Assembly: GCF_003202915.1 (NCBI RefSeq)
Contig: NZ_QGLP01000003.1
Span: forward strand, 1 to 64,000
Origin: Gilliamella apicola
Lineage (GTDB): Bacteria; Pseudomonadota; Gammaproteobacteria; Enterobacterales; Orbaceae
Length of the DNA stretch: 64,000 nt
Direction: 5' to 3'
Positions 49,654 through 59,668 of this stretch are shown here, in pieces. The notes under the pieces were generated by a model. It was given only the letters and a program-made list of their open reading frames with translations. It ran no database searches and was not told the origin of the DNA. A program made the translations under genes and the position numbers. Positions within the stretch are counted from its first letter, which is position 1, and the number at the start of each line of letters is the position of its first letter.

Positions 49654-49738
49654 AAAAACTCACAATAAAGGTTGAAATTTGAATCATTGTTTCATAAATT
49701 TTTTTTGAAAGTAGGATTTATTTTATAAAAATAAAATA

Positions 49739-49758
49739 TATGTGAACAAAATCACATC
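49739..49758. promoter_or_regulatory. CRP site upstream of the transporter-GH105 operon
   Basis: TGTGA-ACAAAA-TCACA (49741-49756), a perfect consensus, about 132 bases before the transporter ATG, in the divergent gap with the DJ-1 gene. Confidence 0.85.
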
Positions 49759-49880
49759 GACTTTCAAAATTTTGCCATTTTTATGGAAAGTTGGCAGGTA
49801 TATTAAAGTTTAAGACAAGCTCCCACCATAGACTAGTCACAGTAATTAAAAAAGTTATTTATCTTTTGGAATAAGGAAAA

Positions 49881-51413
49881 ATGAGTGGGGAAAATATGAA
49901 AAAGAGAGTGATAGGATTAAAAAATTACTTAGCCTATGGCGCGGGTGATTTTTTAGGTGCCGGTACAACAGCATTGACGGCTGTATGGTTATTGTATTTT
50001 TATACCAATTTTTGTGGACTAACGCCAATTGAAGCCACATTTATTTTCGCGGCCGCAAGGGTTCTCGATGCGGTGATTAGTCCATTAATGGGTTATTTAA
50101 CCGATAACTTTGGTCGAACTCGATTAGGAAAACGTTTTGGTCGTCGTAAATTCTTCATATTGCTTGGTATTCCCCTCATATTTAGCTATAGCGTAATGTG
50201 GGCGCCCGGTATGAATTATCTCTACTACTTAATCACCTATCTTTTCTTCGACATGGTATACACTATGGTGCTTGTTCCTTACGAAACCTTAGTCCCTGAA
50301 ATGACCGATGATTTTAAACAAAAAACGAAATTCTCTGGTGCTAGAATTTCAATGGCACAATTGTCGGCAATATTAGCAGGATTCTTACCTGGAATTTTAC
50401 TCAACTATTTTGGTAAAGATAACGCAATATCATTTTTTTATGCCAGTTTGGTGTTCTCAATCTTATGTTCATTTGCTCTTTGCATGGTATACCTATTTAC
50501 CTGGGAAAGACCGAATGAGCTTAAATCAAAAGAAGCATTACTTGCCGAACAACTGGCTGCTTCATTACCATTTAAAGAAAGTATCCGCCATTTAGTCATC
50601 GAATTATTATCCACGTTCAAAATAAAAATCTTTAGACAGCATTTAGGTATGTATCTGGGCGGATATATTGCTCAGGATGTTTTTAATGCGGTATTTACCT
50701 ATTATGTAATTTTCGTTCTATTACAAGAACCAACCGTGGCTTCAATGCTAATTGGAACAATGTCTATCACACAATTCGTTGCTGTATTATGCATGATGCC
50801 ATTATGCATCAAATATGGTCCTGCGCCAGCATACCGGGCTGTCGTCACAATCTTCGGTATAAGCTGCCTTTCGTATGGTGTCATTTGGTATTACAACTTA
50901 AGTCACGTTCATACCTTACTCGTTACTATCTCAGCAATTACAGGCCTAGGTCGAGGCGGTATCAATTACGTTCCTTGGAATATCTATACCTATATTTCCG
51001 ATGTTGATGAAATTATTACTGGCAAACGTCGCGAAGGTATTTTTGCTGGCGTAATGACCTTCACACGTAAAGCTTCGCAAGCTGGTGCGGTAATGTTGAT
51101 TGGTGTGTGTTTACAATGGTCTGGTTTTGTTAGTGGTCAAAATCAACAACCTGAACAAGTTTCACTAACCATCTTATTTTTATTAGTGATTGGAACAATC
51201 TTTGTTCTCTCATTAGGATTTTTAATTTCATTAAAATTTAAATTAAATTTAACCACTCACAAAATTCTAATCAATGAAATTAATAACATAAAAGGTATTG
51301 GCTCTAGTTCTGAAAAACGAATTAGTGATGAAGGTAAACCTGTTGTTGAAATGTTAACAGGCATGCCGGTTTCCCAACTTTGGGGAAATAATAATATAGG
51401 TTATAAAAAATAA
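49881..51413 (+). CDS. GPH/MFS sugar symporter, probable oligogalacturonide or rhamnogalacturonide transporter
   Basis: Glycoside-pentoside-hexuronide:cation symporter, about 12 membrane segments over 510 residues. It has LDAVISPLMGYLTDNF with the DNFGRTRLGKRFGRRK basic loop typical of GPH proteins. The start codon is uncertain: ATG at 49881 follows AAGGA at four bases, while ATG at 49896 gives MKKRVIGLKNYLAYG, nearer the family norm. The following GH105 gene, 35 bases downstream, makes an unit like rhiT-rhiN of Dickeya, where RhiT imports rhamnogalacturonides. Substrate inferred from context. Confidence 0.83.
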   Translation: MSGENMKKRVIGLKNYLAYGAGDFLGAGTTALTAVWLLYFYTNFCGLTPIEATFIFAAARVLDAVISPLMGYLTDNFGRTRLGKRFGRRKFFILLGIPLIFSYSVMWAPGMNYLYYLITYLFFDMVYTMVLVPYETLVPEMTDDFKQKTKFSGARISMAQLSAILAGFLPGILLNYFGKDNAISFFYASLVFSILCSFALCMVYLFTWERPNELKSKEALLAEQLAASLPFKESIRHLVIELLSTFKIKIFRQHLGMYLGGYIAQDVFNAVFTYYVIFVLLQEPTVASMLIGTMSITQFVAVLCMMPLCIKYGPAPAYRAVVTIFGISCLSYGVIWYYNLSHVHTLLVTISAITGLGRGGINYVPWNIYTYISDVDEIITGKRREGIFAGVMTFTRKASQAGAVMLIGVCLQWSGFVSGQNQQPEQVSLTILFLLVIGTIFVLSLGFLISLKFKLNLTTHKILINEINNIKGIGSSSEKRISDEGKPVVEMLTGMPVSQLWGNNNIGYKK

Positions 51414-51448
51414 ATAAATTCGTTTTTAATGATTAGTAGAGGTAAAAA

Positions 51449-52588
51449 ATGCAGATATTTCCTGTAAAACATAGCAAATTACTTTGCAAGCCAGAATATA
51501 TAATTTCGCATTCTGAATTGAAACAACTGATTCACAAAATTGTTAATAATCTCATTAATATTAAAGATGAAACAGGTGAATTTCTACTACGATTAGATGA
51601 TGGACGCGTAATTGATACCAAGGGTTGGAATGGTTGGGAATGGACTCATGGAATTGGACTTTATGGTATGTATCAATTTTATCAACAAACCGGTGATAAA
51701 TCGACTCTCGACATTATAGACAATTGGTTTATACAGCGTTTATCAGAAGGGACACCAACCAAAAATGTTAATACCGTTTGCCCTCTTTTAACTTTAGCTT
51801 ATCGGTATGAAGAAACTAAAAATCCGGTTTTCCTACCTTATTTGGAACGCTGGGCTGATTGGGTAATGTATGAAATGCCAAGAACCAAATTTGGTGGTTT
51901 ACAACACATCGTTTATAACAATGAAAATCACCAACAACTTTGGGATGATACTCTCATGATGAGTGTATTACCTATCGCCAAGATTGGTAAATTACTTAAT
52001 AAGCCAGAATATATACAAGAAGCAATTTATCAAATACTCATTCATATCCAATATTTAATGGATCGCCAAACCGGGCTTTGGTTTCATGGATGGACATTTG
52101 AAGGTAACCACAATTTTGCTAAAGCAAGATGGGCAAGGGGAAATAGTTGGTTGACAATCGTCATTCCCGAATTTATTGAATTACTTGATCTTGATCAACA
52201 TGATCCTTTTAGAAAATTACTTATTGAAGTACTCAATGCGCAAATAGAAGCGCTTGATAAATATCAAGATCAAAGTGGATTATGGCACACCATTATAGAT
52301 GATCCCGATTCTTACTTAGAAACATCGGCAACCGCGGGCTTTGCCTATGGTATTTTAAAATCAATAAGAAAACGTTATATCTCGTCAGATTATGCATTAA
52401 TGGCAGAAAAAGCAATTAAAGGCGTAATGACAAATATTGACGATAAAGGAACGCTCTTAAATGTTTCATTTGGAACGGCAATGGGCAGCAATTTAGAATA
52501 TTATAAAAATATTCCGTTAACATCGATGCCATATGGTCAATCCATGGCGATTTTATGTTTAACTGAATATTTAAGGGTCTTTATTTAA
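51449..52588 (+). CDS. GH105 unsaturated rhamnogalacturonyl/galacturonyl hydrolase (RhiN/YteR-like)
   Basis: Six-hairpin (alpha/alpha) glycosidase of 379 residues without a signal peptide, so cytoplasmic. Motifs WNGWEWTHGIGLYGMYQF (residues 60-78), the catalytic Asp in LWDDTLMM (Asp166/167) and RWARGNSWLTIVIPEF fit GH105. Such enzymes hydrate the double bond of unsaturated uronate at the non-reducing end of pectin-lyase products and release it, giving 5-keto-4-deoxyuronate, which feeds KduI/KduD/KdgK. Co-transcribed with the preceding transporter. Confidence 0.87.
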   Translation: MQIFPVKHSKLLCKPEYIISHSELKQLIHKIVNNLINIKDETGEFLLRLDDGRVIDTKGWNGWEWTHGIGLYGMYQFYQQTGDKSTLDIIDNWFIQRLSEGTPTKNVNTVCPLLTLAYRYEETKNPVFLPYLERWADWVMYEMPRTKFGGLQHIVYNNENHQQLWDDTLMMSVLPIAKIGKLLNKPEYIQEAIYQILIHIQYLMDRQTGLWFHGWTFEGNHNFAKARWARGNSWLTIVIPEFIELLDLDQHDPFRKLLIEVLNAQIEALDKYQDQSGLWHTIIDDPDSYLETSATAGFAYGILKSIRKRYISSDYALMAEKAIKGVMTNIDDKGTLLNVSFGTAMGSNLEYYKNIPLTSMPYGQSMAILCLTEYLRVFI

Positions 52589-52683
52589 CATGGTTCAACA
52601 TTGATTAGCATTAGGTTTATTATTATTTTTAGGTATAATTATTATCATCTCAATACTAGATAAAATAATAGTAAAGGTAAATT

Positions 52684-53370
52684 ATGAGTAATCAATTAAC
52701 CTGGAATGATGTTATTGGCTCTGAAAAAGAGAAGCCCTATTTTCAACATGTAATGCAGTTTGTTGCTACACAACGTGCTGAAGGTAAAATTATTTATCCA
52801 CCTCAGCACGATGTGTTTAATGCATTTCGTTTTACTGCTTTTAATAATATCAAAGTGGTGATCTTAGGGCAGGATCCTTATCATGGTCCAAACCAAGCTC
52901 ATGGTTTATCGTTTTCTGTTTTGCCGGGAGTTAAACCGCCCCCATCATTATTAAATATCTATAAAGAGCTCTCAACCGATATTGAAGGTTTTACTATTCC
53001 AAATCATGGTTACTTAGGTTATTGGGCAACCCAAGGGGTATTACTGTTAAATAATGTTTTAACTGTTGAGGCCGGACAAGCTCATTCTCATGCCAAATTA
53101 GGTTGGGAAACTTTTACTGATCATGTTATTGAAGCGATCGATAAACATTTACAAGGTGTCGTGTTTTTACTTTGGGGCTCTCCGGCGCAAAAAAAAGGTC
53201 AATTTATTGATCGTCAAAAACACCATATATTAACCGCTGTACATCCTTCGCCATTGTCTGCTCATCGGGGATTTTTTGGATGTAAACACTTCTCAAAAGC
53301 GAATAATTTTATTTTACAACATGGTAAAACGCCAATTGATTGGCAACCAAGATTACCGGAAAATAAGTAA
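52684..53370 (+). CDS. ung: Uracil-DNA glycosylase Ung
   Basis: Removes uracil from DNA. The water-activating loop [18 protein letters not shown] (Asp near 61) and the DNA-intercalating [11 protein letters not shown] loop (catalytic His) are intact. Length 228 (E. coli 229). Its stop overlaps the next gene's ATG by one base. A TATAAT lies about 45 bases upstream. Confidence 0.97.
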   Translation: MSNQLTWNDVIGSEKEKPYFQHVMQFVATQRAEGKIIYPPQHDVFNAFRFTAFNNIKVVILGQDPYHGPNQAHGLSFSVLPGVKPPPSLLNIYKELSTDIEGFTIPNHGYLGYWATQGVLLLNNVLTVEAGQAHSHAKLGWETFTDHVIEAIDKHLQGVVFLLWGSPAQKKGQFIDRQKHHILTAVHPSPLSAHRGFFGCKHFSKANNFILQHGKTPIDWQPRLPENK

Positions 53371-54368
53371 TGAATAAAAAACGTCGACCAGGCTTACAAG
53401 AAATCGCCAATTTACTTGGTATCAGCAAAATGACTGTAAGTCGCTTTTTGCGAGATCCCAATCTTGTATCAGAATCTCTTCGATTAAAAATTTCATCGGC
53501 TATCGATAAACTGGGGTATATCCCTAACAAAGCTCCAGACATGTTATCTAATGCCAAAAGTTATGCTATTGGGGTGGTATTACCCTCGTTAACCAACCAA
53601 GTTTTTGCCGATATTTTAAAAGGTATCGAAATGGTCACAGATGTAAAAGGGTACCAAACCATGATCACGCATACCGGATACAGCGCCGATAAAGAAGAGT
53701 TACGGGTACGCTCATTACTGTCTTACAATATTGATGGACTAATTTTGACCGAAAGAATACATAATCCCGCCACACTTAAAATGATCGAAATTTCAGGTGT
53801 GCCGGTAGTTGAAATTATGGACAGTGTCTCACCTTGTATTGATATGGCTGTTGGCTTTGATAATTTCACCGTCACCAAAAATATGATTCATCACATGATA
53901 GATAAAGGGCGACGTAATATTGTCTACTTTAGTGCCAGACAAGATCAGCGAAGTATCATTCGCCAGCAAGGTTATGAAAAAGCTATGCAAGAGGCGGGAT
54001 TAACGCCAAAAACATTAGCGACAAAAGAAGCTTCATCCTATGAATTAGGTGCAAGATTTTTACACCAAGTTCTAGAAGAAACCCCAAGCGTTGATGGTAT
54101 TTTTAGTACCAATGATGATTTAGCTATAGGCGTATTACTTGAATGTCAACGTATTGGTATTGAAATACCTAAGCAGATAGCTATAGTCGGATTCCATGGA
54201 CACAAAATTGGCCAATATATGAATCCGAAATTAGCCTCCATACAAACGCCAAGAATAGAAATGGGTAACATTGCTGCCGAATTACTCCTAAAACGCATCA
54301 ATGGTGAAAAGATAGATCAAAAGGTAATCGACTTACCTGTTGCATACCTAGAGGGTGAAAGTTTATAA
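53370..54368 (+). CDS. gntR: LacI-family gluconate repressor GntR
   Basis: 332 residues closely following E. coli GntR: HTH MTVSRFLRDP (residues 24-33), YIPNKAPDMLSNA hinge, GVVLPSLTNQVFADILKGIE, DGLILTERIHNPATLKMIE, and GFHGHKIGQ. It represses gluconate uptake and kinase genes elsewhere; none is in the window, and no GntR operator was spotted here. The ATG is shared with the ung stop, an unusual coupling with a repair gene. Confidence 0.93.
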   Translation: MNKKRRPGLQEIANLLGISKMTVSRFLRDPNLVSESLRLKISSAIDKLGYIPNKAPDMLSNAKSYAIGVVLPSLTNQVFADILKGIEMVTDVKGYQTMITHTGYSADKEELRVRSLLSYNIDGLILTERIHNPATLKMIEISGVPVVEIMDSVSPCIDMAVGFDNFTVTKNMIHHMIDKGRRNIVYFSARQDQRSIIRQQGYEKAMQEAGLTPKTLATKEASSYELGARFLHQVLEETPSVDGIFSTNDDLAIGVLLECQRIGIEIPKQIAIVGFHGHKIGQYMNPKLASIQTPRIEMGNIAAELLLKRINGEKIDQKVIDLPVAYLEGESL

Positions 54369-54445
54369 AAAATAAAGAGTTTTTTAAAAATCTAGATTAA
54401 CGATCTGCTTTGTTGGGATTTCTGGTTTTCATGATTTGATATCTC

Positions 54446-54454
54446 TGCTATAAT
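54446..54454 (+). promoter_or_regulatory. Extended -10 promoter of upp
   Basis: TGCTATAAT, an extended -10, with a weak -35 TTTTCA at 54426-54431 (17-base spacer). Transcription would start near 54461. Confidence 0.65.
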
Positions 54455-54459
54455 TACCT

Positions 54460-54510
54460 CTCAGTGGTTATTTATACCTACTAATTAGATCATCAAAGAA
54501 TAACACTGAG
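54460..54510 (+). promoter_or_regulatory. upp leader inverted repeat over the ribosome-binding site
   Basis: CTCAGTG (54460-54466) at the predicted 5' end pairs with CACTGAG (54504-54510), which overlaps the GAGG ribosome-binding site seven bases before the upp ATG. Confidence 0.55.
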
Positions 54511-54517
54511 GCCCCCA

Positions 54518-55144
54518 ATGAAAATTGTTGAAGTAAAACACCCTCTAGTTCGCCATAAAATTGGCTTAATGCGTGAACATGACATTAGCACAAAAGATTT
54601 CCGAGACCTTGCCAGTGAAGTTGGCAGTTTACTGACTTATGAAGCAACAGCTGACTTACCGACTGAAAAAGTGACGATTGAAGGTTGGTGTGGACCAGTT
54701 GAAGTCGAACGCATCAAAGGGAAAAAAATTACCGTTGTTCCTATTTTACGTGCTGGTTTAGGTATGATGGATGGTGTCTTAGAACATATACCAAGTGCAA
54801 GAATTAGTGTTGTTGGTTTTTATCGTAACGAAGAAACTCTCGAACCTGTTCCTTATTTCCAAAAACTCACTTCTGATATTGAAGAACGTATGGCTTTAGT
54901 GGTAGATCCAATGCTTGCTACTGGTGGCTCTATGGTGGCTACTATTGATCTACTTAAAAAAGCCGGTTGTAAAAATATCAAAGTACTGGTTTTAGTGGCT
55001 GCGCCAGAAGGTATTAAAGTATTAGAACAAGCTCACCCAGATGTTGAACTTTATACTGCATCAATCGATGAACGATTAAACGATAAAGGCTACATCTTGC
55101 CCGGACTTGGCGACGCAGGTGACAAGATATTTGGCACTAAATAA
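54518..55144 (+). CDS. upp: Uracil phosphoribosyltransferase Upp
   Basis: Uracil salvage to UMP. PRPP-binding loop [17 protein letters not shown] near residue 128, uracil motif [16 protein letters not shown] at the C terminus, 208 residues as in E. coli. Operon with uraA, separated by 95 bases holding a hairpin. Confidence 0.97.
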   Translation: MKIVEVKHPLVRHKIGLMREHDISTKDFRDLASEVGSLLTYEATADLPTEKVTIEGWCGPVEVERIKGKKITVVPILRAGLGMMDGVLEHIPSARISVVGFYRNEETLEPVPYFQKLTSDIEERMALVVDPMLATGGSMVATIDLLKKAGCKNIKVLVLVAAPEGIKVLEQAHPDVELYTASIDERLNDKGYILPGLGDAGDKIFGTK

Positions 55145-55159
55145 AATCTCAAATTTTAG

Positions 55160-55181
55160 ACCGGTTTATCCGGTTTTTTTA
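55160..55181 (+). terminator. Weak terminator between upp and uraA
   Basis: ACCGG (55160-55164) and CCGGT (55170-55174) with a T run. It probably lets some transcripts reach uraA. Confidence 0.65.
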
Positions 55182-55239
55182 TGTCTGCTAGTTAACAATG
55201 AAATTATATTAAACATGAAGTTCAATAAGAGAGGATAAC

Positions 55240-56502
55240 GTGGCTAAAAACACCAATGACGAGATACAAAAAGATATTTCGCAATTAAAGCCATCTTGGC
55301 AAGATGTTTTCACCGGCGCACAAATGCTATTTGTCGCATTTGGCGCTTTAGTTTTAGTACCACTTCTAACAGGATTAAACCCAAACGTAGCACTATTTAC
55401 CGCAGGGGTGGGAACTTTACTATTTCAACTCACCACTAAAGGAAAAGTACCGGTATTTTTAGCTTCTTCTTTTGCTTTTATTGCTCCAATATCTTTTGGG
55501 GTAGCGCAATGGGGAATACCAGCAACCTTAGGTGGATTAGTGGCAGCTGGCTTAGTATTTATGTTTTTTGCTTTTTTAGTAAAAATTAATGGTAACAATG
55601 TCATTGACCGGATCTTACCTCCGGTAGTCACTGGACCAATTATCATGGTAATCGGATTATCACTAGCGCCCGTTGCTGTTGGGATGGCCATGGGTAAAAA
55701 CAGTGGACTTCAAGCCGAAAATTACCAACTTATTATTATCTCAATGGGCTCTTTACTAACCACATTAATTGTCGCTATCTGGGCAAAAGGTTTTTTTAGA
55801 TTGGTACCGATTATTGCCGGTATTGTGGTTGGATACGCGCTTTCTTGTGTTTTTGGTATTGTTAATTTTCAACCGGTAATTGACGCGCCATGGTTTAAAA
55901 CACCCGATTTCACCTTCCCTGAATTTCAATGGCAAGCTATTTTATATATGATACCCATTGTTATTGCGCCAACCATCGAGCATGTAGGTGACATTATGGC
56001 AATTGGCTCAGTAACCGGTAAAGATTATACTCGCGACCCAGGTTTACAACGAACATTATTAGGCGATGGCCTAGCTACAAGTACGGCTGGATTTTTAGGG
56101 GGACCTCCTTGTATAACTTATGCTGAAGTAATTGGTGCGGTGACTTTAACGCGTAATTTCAAAACACAAGTAATGACATGGGCAGCAATCTGGGCAATCT
56201 TAATGTCTTTCATAGGTAAAATTGGTGCCTTTTTAAGTTCGATTCCTACAGTAGTGATGGGGGGAATCATGGTTTTACTGTTTGGTTCAATTGCATCAGT
56301 TGGCATTAACATTTTAGTCAAACACAAAGTCGATCTTTCCGTATCACGTAATATGTGTATTGTTTCGTTAGTACTAGTATTTGGTATTGGTGGTATGATT
56401 TTTGACTTTGGATCTTATGCACTGCAAGGTATAAGTTTATGTGGAATCTTAGCGATTGTGTTAAATTTAATTTTACCTCATAAAACCCAATCAGCTGACT
56501 AA
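55240..56502 (+). CDS. uraA: Uracil:proton symporter UraA
   Basis: NCS2-family uracil permease of about 14 membrane segments, 420 residues (E. coli 429). Key substrate and proton residues lie in IAPTIEHVGDIMAIG (His, Glu) and GPPCITYAEVIGAV. Works with Upp in uracil salvage. Confidence 0.95.
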   Translation: MAKNTNDEIQKDISQLKPSWQDVFTGAQMLFVAFGALVLVPLLTGLNPNVALFTAGVGTLLFQLTTKGKVPVFLASSFAFIAPISFGVAQWGIPATLGGLVAAGLVFMFFAFLVKINGNNVIDRILPPVVTGPIIMVIGLSLAPVAVGMAMGKNSGLQAENYQLIIISMGSLLTTLIVAIWAKGFFRLVPIIAGIVVGYALSCVFGIVNFQPVIDAPWFKTPDFTFPEFQWQAILYMIPIVIAPTIEHVGDIMAIGSVTGKDYTRDPGLQRTLLGDGLATSTAGFLGGPPCITYAEVIGAVTLTRNFKTQVMTWAAIWAILMSFIGKIGAFLSSIPTVVMGGIMVLLFGSIASVGINILVKHKVDLSVSRNMCIVSLVLVFGIGGMIFDFGSYALQGISLCGILAIVLNLILPHKTQSAD

Positions 56503-56519
56503 TCAAGTCAAGTCAAGTG

Positions 56520-56547
56520 GCCGTTAATCATTAAATTGATTAACGGC
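56520..56547 (+). terminator. Hairpin after uraA
   Basis: GCCGTTAATCA (56520-56530) pairs with TGATTAACGGC (56537-56547) around a six-base loop. The T tract is absent, so termination may be Rho-assisted. Confidence 0.7.
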
Positions 56548-56570
56548 TAAAAGTGTTGATGACGTTTCTC

Positions 56571-56807
56571 AAAAAAGTTGCGCAATGCTGTTTTTGCCGT
56601 TCATTATCTTGTTTAGCAATAACAAATTTTAGTTAGCAAGTAACAACTTTGCTAAAAACTCTCCTATCAATATGCTTATTTAGGTATTGGATTTAAAGCG
56701 TATTTTTTATCAATAACATAATACTTAGTGTCTTGTGGCATAAAATTAAGTGAGTAATAACTTTAAGCGTTGAATGGATTTTAAAAAGTTGAGGAACGAG
56801 GTTTTTG
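56571..56807. repeat. Dispersed intergenic repeat, decayed pair
   Basis: AAAAAGTTGCGCAATGCTGT (56572-56591) and AAAAAGTTGAGGAACGAGGT (56783-56802), each followed by TTTTG, match at about 20 of 25 positions. The second copy also resembles the unit start at 9846-9870. The 361-base gap between convergent uraA and lysS contains no gene. Confidence 0.55.
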
Positions 56808-56814
56808 AAACTGA

Positions 56815-56847
56815 AAAACTCACTTATTTAAAAAATAAGTGAGTTTT
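56815..56847. terminator. Bidirectional terminator between uraA and lysS
   Basis: AAAACTCACTTATTT (56815-56829) and AAATAAGTGAGTTTT (56833-56847), a 15-bp perfect stem with A and T flanks; it ends lysS on the minus strand. Confidence 0.92.
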
Positions 56848-56863
56848 ATTAAATTAGTAATGA

Positions 56864-58378
56864 CTATTTAACAGGTCGCATCGTCGGGAATAAAATCACA
56901 TCACGAATAGTATGACTATTGGTAAATAACATCACAGTTCGGTCAATCCCAATTCCGAGTCCTGCTGTTGGTGGTAGGCCGTGTTCTAATGCAGTGATGT
57001 AATCTTCATCATAGAACATTGCTTCGTCATCACCAGCATCTTTTTGCGATACTTGATCAGCAAAACGTTGCGCCTGATCTTCGGCATCATTAAGTTCTGA
57101 GAACCCATTTCCAATTTCACGACCACCGATGAAGAATTCAAAGCGATCTGTGACAAATGGGTTTTCGTCATTACGACGCGCAAGTGGTGATACTTCCGCT
57201 GGATATTCGGTAATAAACGTTGGTTGGATAAGATTTGCTTCAGCAACTTCTTCAAAAATTTCGGTTACTACTCGACCAAGTCCCCAGCCTTTTTCAACTT
57301 TGATACCGACTGATTTTGCAATTGCACACGCTTTATCAAAATCATCTAAATCAGCGTTATTGGTTTCTGGGCGATAATGGCAGATCGCTTCGCGCATAGT
57401 CATTTTGATAAAAGGCTTACCAAAGTCAAAAGTGTGTTCGCCATATTGCACTACTGGATTTCCTGTTACGGCAATAGCTAAGCGGCGGAATAATGCCTCG
57501 GTTAATACGATCAAATCTTTATAATCGGCATAAGCCATGTACATTTCCATCATTGTGAATTCTGGATTATGTCTTGGTGATACGCCCTCGTTTCGGAAAT
57601 TCCGGTTGATTTCAAAAACACGTTCAAATCCACCAACAACTAAACGTTTTAAGTAAAGTTCTGGCGCAATACGTAAGTACATATCTAGATCAAGCGCATT
57701 GTGATGAGTGATAAATGGTTTAGCTGATGCCCCACCAGGGATAACTTGCATCATTGGTGTTTCGACTTCCATAAAGTGGTTTTCTAACATGAAGTTACGA
57801 ATTTCAGTTACCACTTTAGAGCGAGCAATAAAGGTATCGCGTGATTGTTGATTGGTAATTAAATCAAGGTAACGTTGACGATAGCGCATTTCTTGGTCAG
57901 CTAAGCCGTGGAATTTATCTGGTAATGGGCGTAATGCTTTAGTAAGCAAGCGGATTTCTTCACAATGGATGGATAGCTCACCGGTTTTAGTTTTAAATAA
58001 GTAACCTTTAGCACCAACAATGTCACCAAGATCCCATTTTTTAAATTGTTCATTGTAGTAATTTTCTGGTAGGTCATCACGCGTGACATAAAGTTGGATT
58101 TGCCCAGCGACATCTTGCAATGAAACAAATGAAGCTTTACCCATAATCCGGCGCATCATCATTCGACCAGCAACGGTTACGATAATTTTATTTTCAATTA
58201 ACTCTTCGTTAGTTTTATCATCATACAATTTATGAAGATCGCTTGAAATGGCGTCACGACGGAAATCATTCGGGAAAGCAATGCCTTGTTCGCGAATTGC
58301 AGCTAGCTTTTCACGACGTATTGTAAGCTCGTTATTTAACTCTTCAATATGGTTTTGTTGCTCTTGCTGTGTTGACAT
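56864..58378 (-). CDS. lysS: Lysyl-tRNA synthetase LysS
   Basis: Class II synthetase, 504 residues (E. coli 505). N-terminal OB-fold ([16 protein letters not shown]), motif 2 [18 protein letters not shown] and motif 3 [13 protein letters not shown] near the C terminus. Downstream of prfB by 25 bases, the same prfB-lysS operon as in E. coli. Confidence 0.98.
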   Translation of the reverse strand: MSTQQEQQNHIEELNNELTIRREKLAAIREQGIAFPNDFRRDAISSDLHKLYDDKTNEELIENKIIVTVAGRMMMRRIMGKASFVSLQDVAGQIQLYVTRDDLPENYYNEQFKKWDLGDIVGAKGYLFKTKTGELSIHCEEIRLLTKALRPLPDKFHGLADQEMRYRQRYLDLITNQQSRDTFIARSKVVTEIRNFMLENHFMEVETPMMQVIPGGASAKPFITHHNALDLDMYLRIAPELYLKRLVVGGFERVFEINRNFRNEGVSPRHNPEFTMMEMYMAYADYKDLIVLTEALFRRLAIAVTGNPVVQYGEHTFDFGKPFIKMTMREAICHYRPETNNADLDDFDKACAIAKSVGIKVEKGWGLGRVVTEIFEEVAEANLIQPTFITEYPAEVSPLARRNDENPFVTDRFEFFIGGREIGNGFSELNDAEDQAQRFADQVSQKDAGDDEAMFYDEDYITALEHGLPPTAGLGIGIDRTVMLFTNSHTIRDVILFPTMRPVK

Positions 58379-58403
58379 AATTTTACCTTTTATTTTTTAC
58401 CGG

Positions 58404-59502
58404 TTATAAACCGGCTTTTAAGCTTTCTTCAATAAATTGATCTAAATCACCGTCCAAAACGGCTTGGGTATTGCGTGTTTCAACGCCAGTGCGTAAATCC
58501 TTGATTCGTGAATCATCAAGTACATACGAACGAATTTGGCTGCCCCAACCAATGTCGGATTTGTTTTCTTCCATTTGTTGTTTTTCGGCATTTTTCTTCT
58601 GCATTTCAAGTTCGTACAGTTTTGCTTTTAACTGTTTCATGGCCTGATCTTTATTACTGTGTTGCGAACGGTTATTTTGACATTGCGTCACAATTCCCGT
58701 TGGCACGTGGGTAATACGTACAGCAGATTCGGTTTTATTAACATGCTGACCACCGGCTCCCGATGCACGATAAACATCGATGCGTAGATCAGCAGGATTA
58801 ATATCGATATCAATATTATCATCAATTTCCGGGTAGACAAATACTGATGCAAATGAGGTATGCCGACGGTTACCTGAATCAAAAGGACTTTTACGTACTA
58901 AGCGGTGAACCCCGGTTTCAGTGCGTAACCAACCGTAAGCATAATCGCCAGAGACCTTAATTGTGGCGGATTTTATACCAGCCACATCACCGTCTGAAAC
59001 TTCCATTACTTCGGTGCTAAACCCTTTCGATTCAGCCCATCGTAAATACATTCTAAGTAGCATCTCAGCCCAATCTTGTGCTTCAGTGCCGCCTGAGCCT
59101 GATTGAATATCTAAATAACAGTCTGCACTATCATAATCACCCGAGAACATGCGGCGGAATTCAAGACCGGCTAGTTTTTTTTCTAGTTGTTCTAATTCTT
59201 GATTGGCCTCGTCAAAAGTATCTTGATCTTCTGCTTCTATGGCAAGTTCAAGTAGACCTTCAACGTCATCTAGACCTTGGTCTAAAGAGTCGATGGTATT
59301 GATGATCTCTTCAAGCGTAACGCGTTCTTTACCTAACGCTTGAGCTTTTTCTGGATCGGTCCAAACTTCTGATTGTTCTAATTCGGCATTGACTTCCTCA
59401 AGACGCTCTTTCTTGAGATCATAGTCAAAGATACCCCCGAATAACATTCGTGCGCTCGGTAATTTCGGCTATTTTCGATTTGATAGGATTAATTTCAAAC
59501 AT
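58404..59502 (-). CDS. prfB: Peptide chain release factor 2, programmed +1 frameshift
   Basis: Terminates translation at UGA/UAA. The gene begins at ATG 59502 ([20 protein letters not shown]), reaches an in-frame TGA at codon 26 (59427-59425), and continues in the +1 frame as LDYDL. The product is 365 residues, as in E. coli. The codon-recognition tripeptide SPF is in RKSPFDSG and the catalytic GGQ in [11 protein letters not shown]. An ATG in the shifted frame at 59447 is not the natural start. Confidence 0.97.
59425..59439 (-). promoter_or_regulatory. RF2 frameshift site
   Basis: On the minus strand CGGGGGTATCTTTGAC: an internal Shine-Dalgarno-like GGGGG three bases before CTT-TGA-C. It follows the E. 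coli prfB slippery site almost exactly; low RF2 lets the ribosome shift +1 at CUU. Confidence 0.95.
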
Positions 59503-59623
59503 GTTTTGTTAGATTTTAAATTTTTTAACTAATCGTATATTGTAACGGATTTAAGTATAACTTAGCAATTATTTTACTTGCGTCATTTAAGTAAAAGCGA
59601 GGAATTAAATAGTGCTCAAAAAT

Positions 59624-59650
59624 AAAAATGACGCATTAAGCGTCATTTTT
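59624..59650 (-). terminator. Terminator of sodA
   Basis: AAAAATGACGC (59624-59634) and GCGTCATTTTT (59640-59650), an 11-bp stem with T tract in both directions, 19 bases after the sodA stop. Confidence 0.92.
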
Positions 59651-59668
59651 TAGATTAATTTGCGATGA

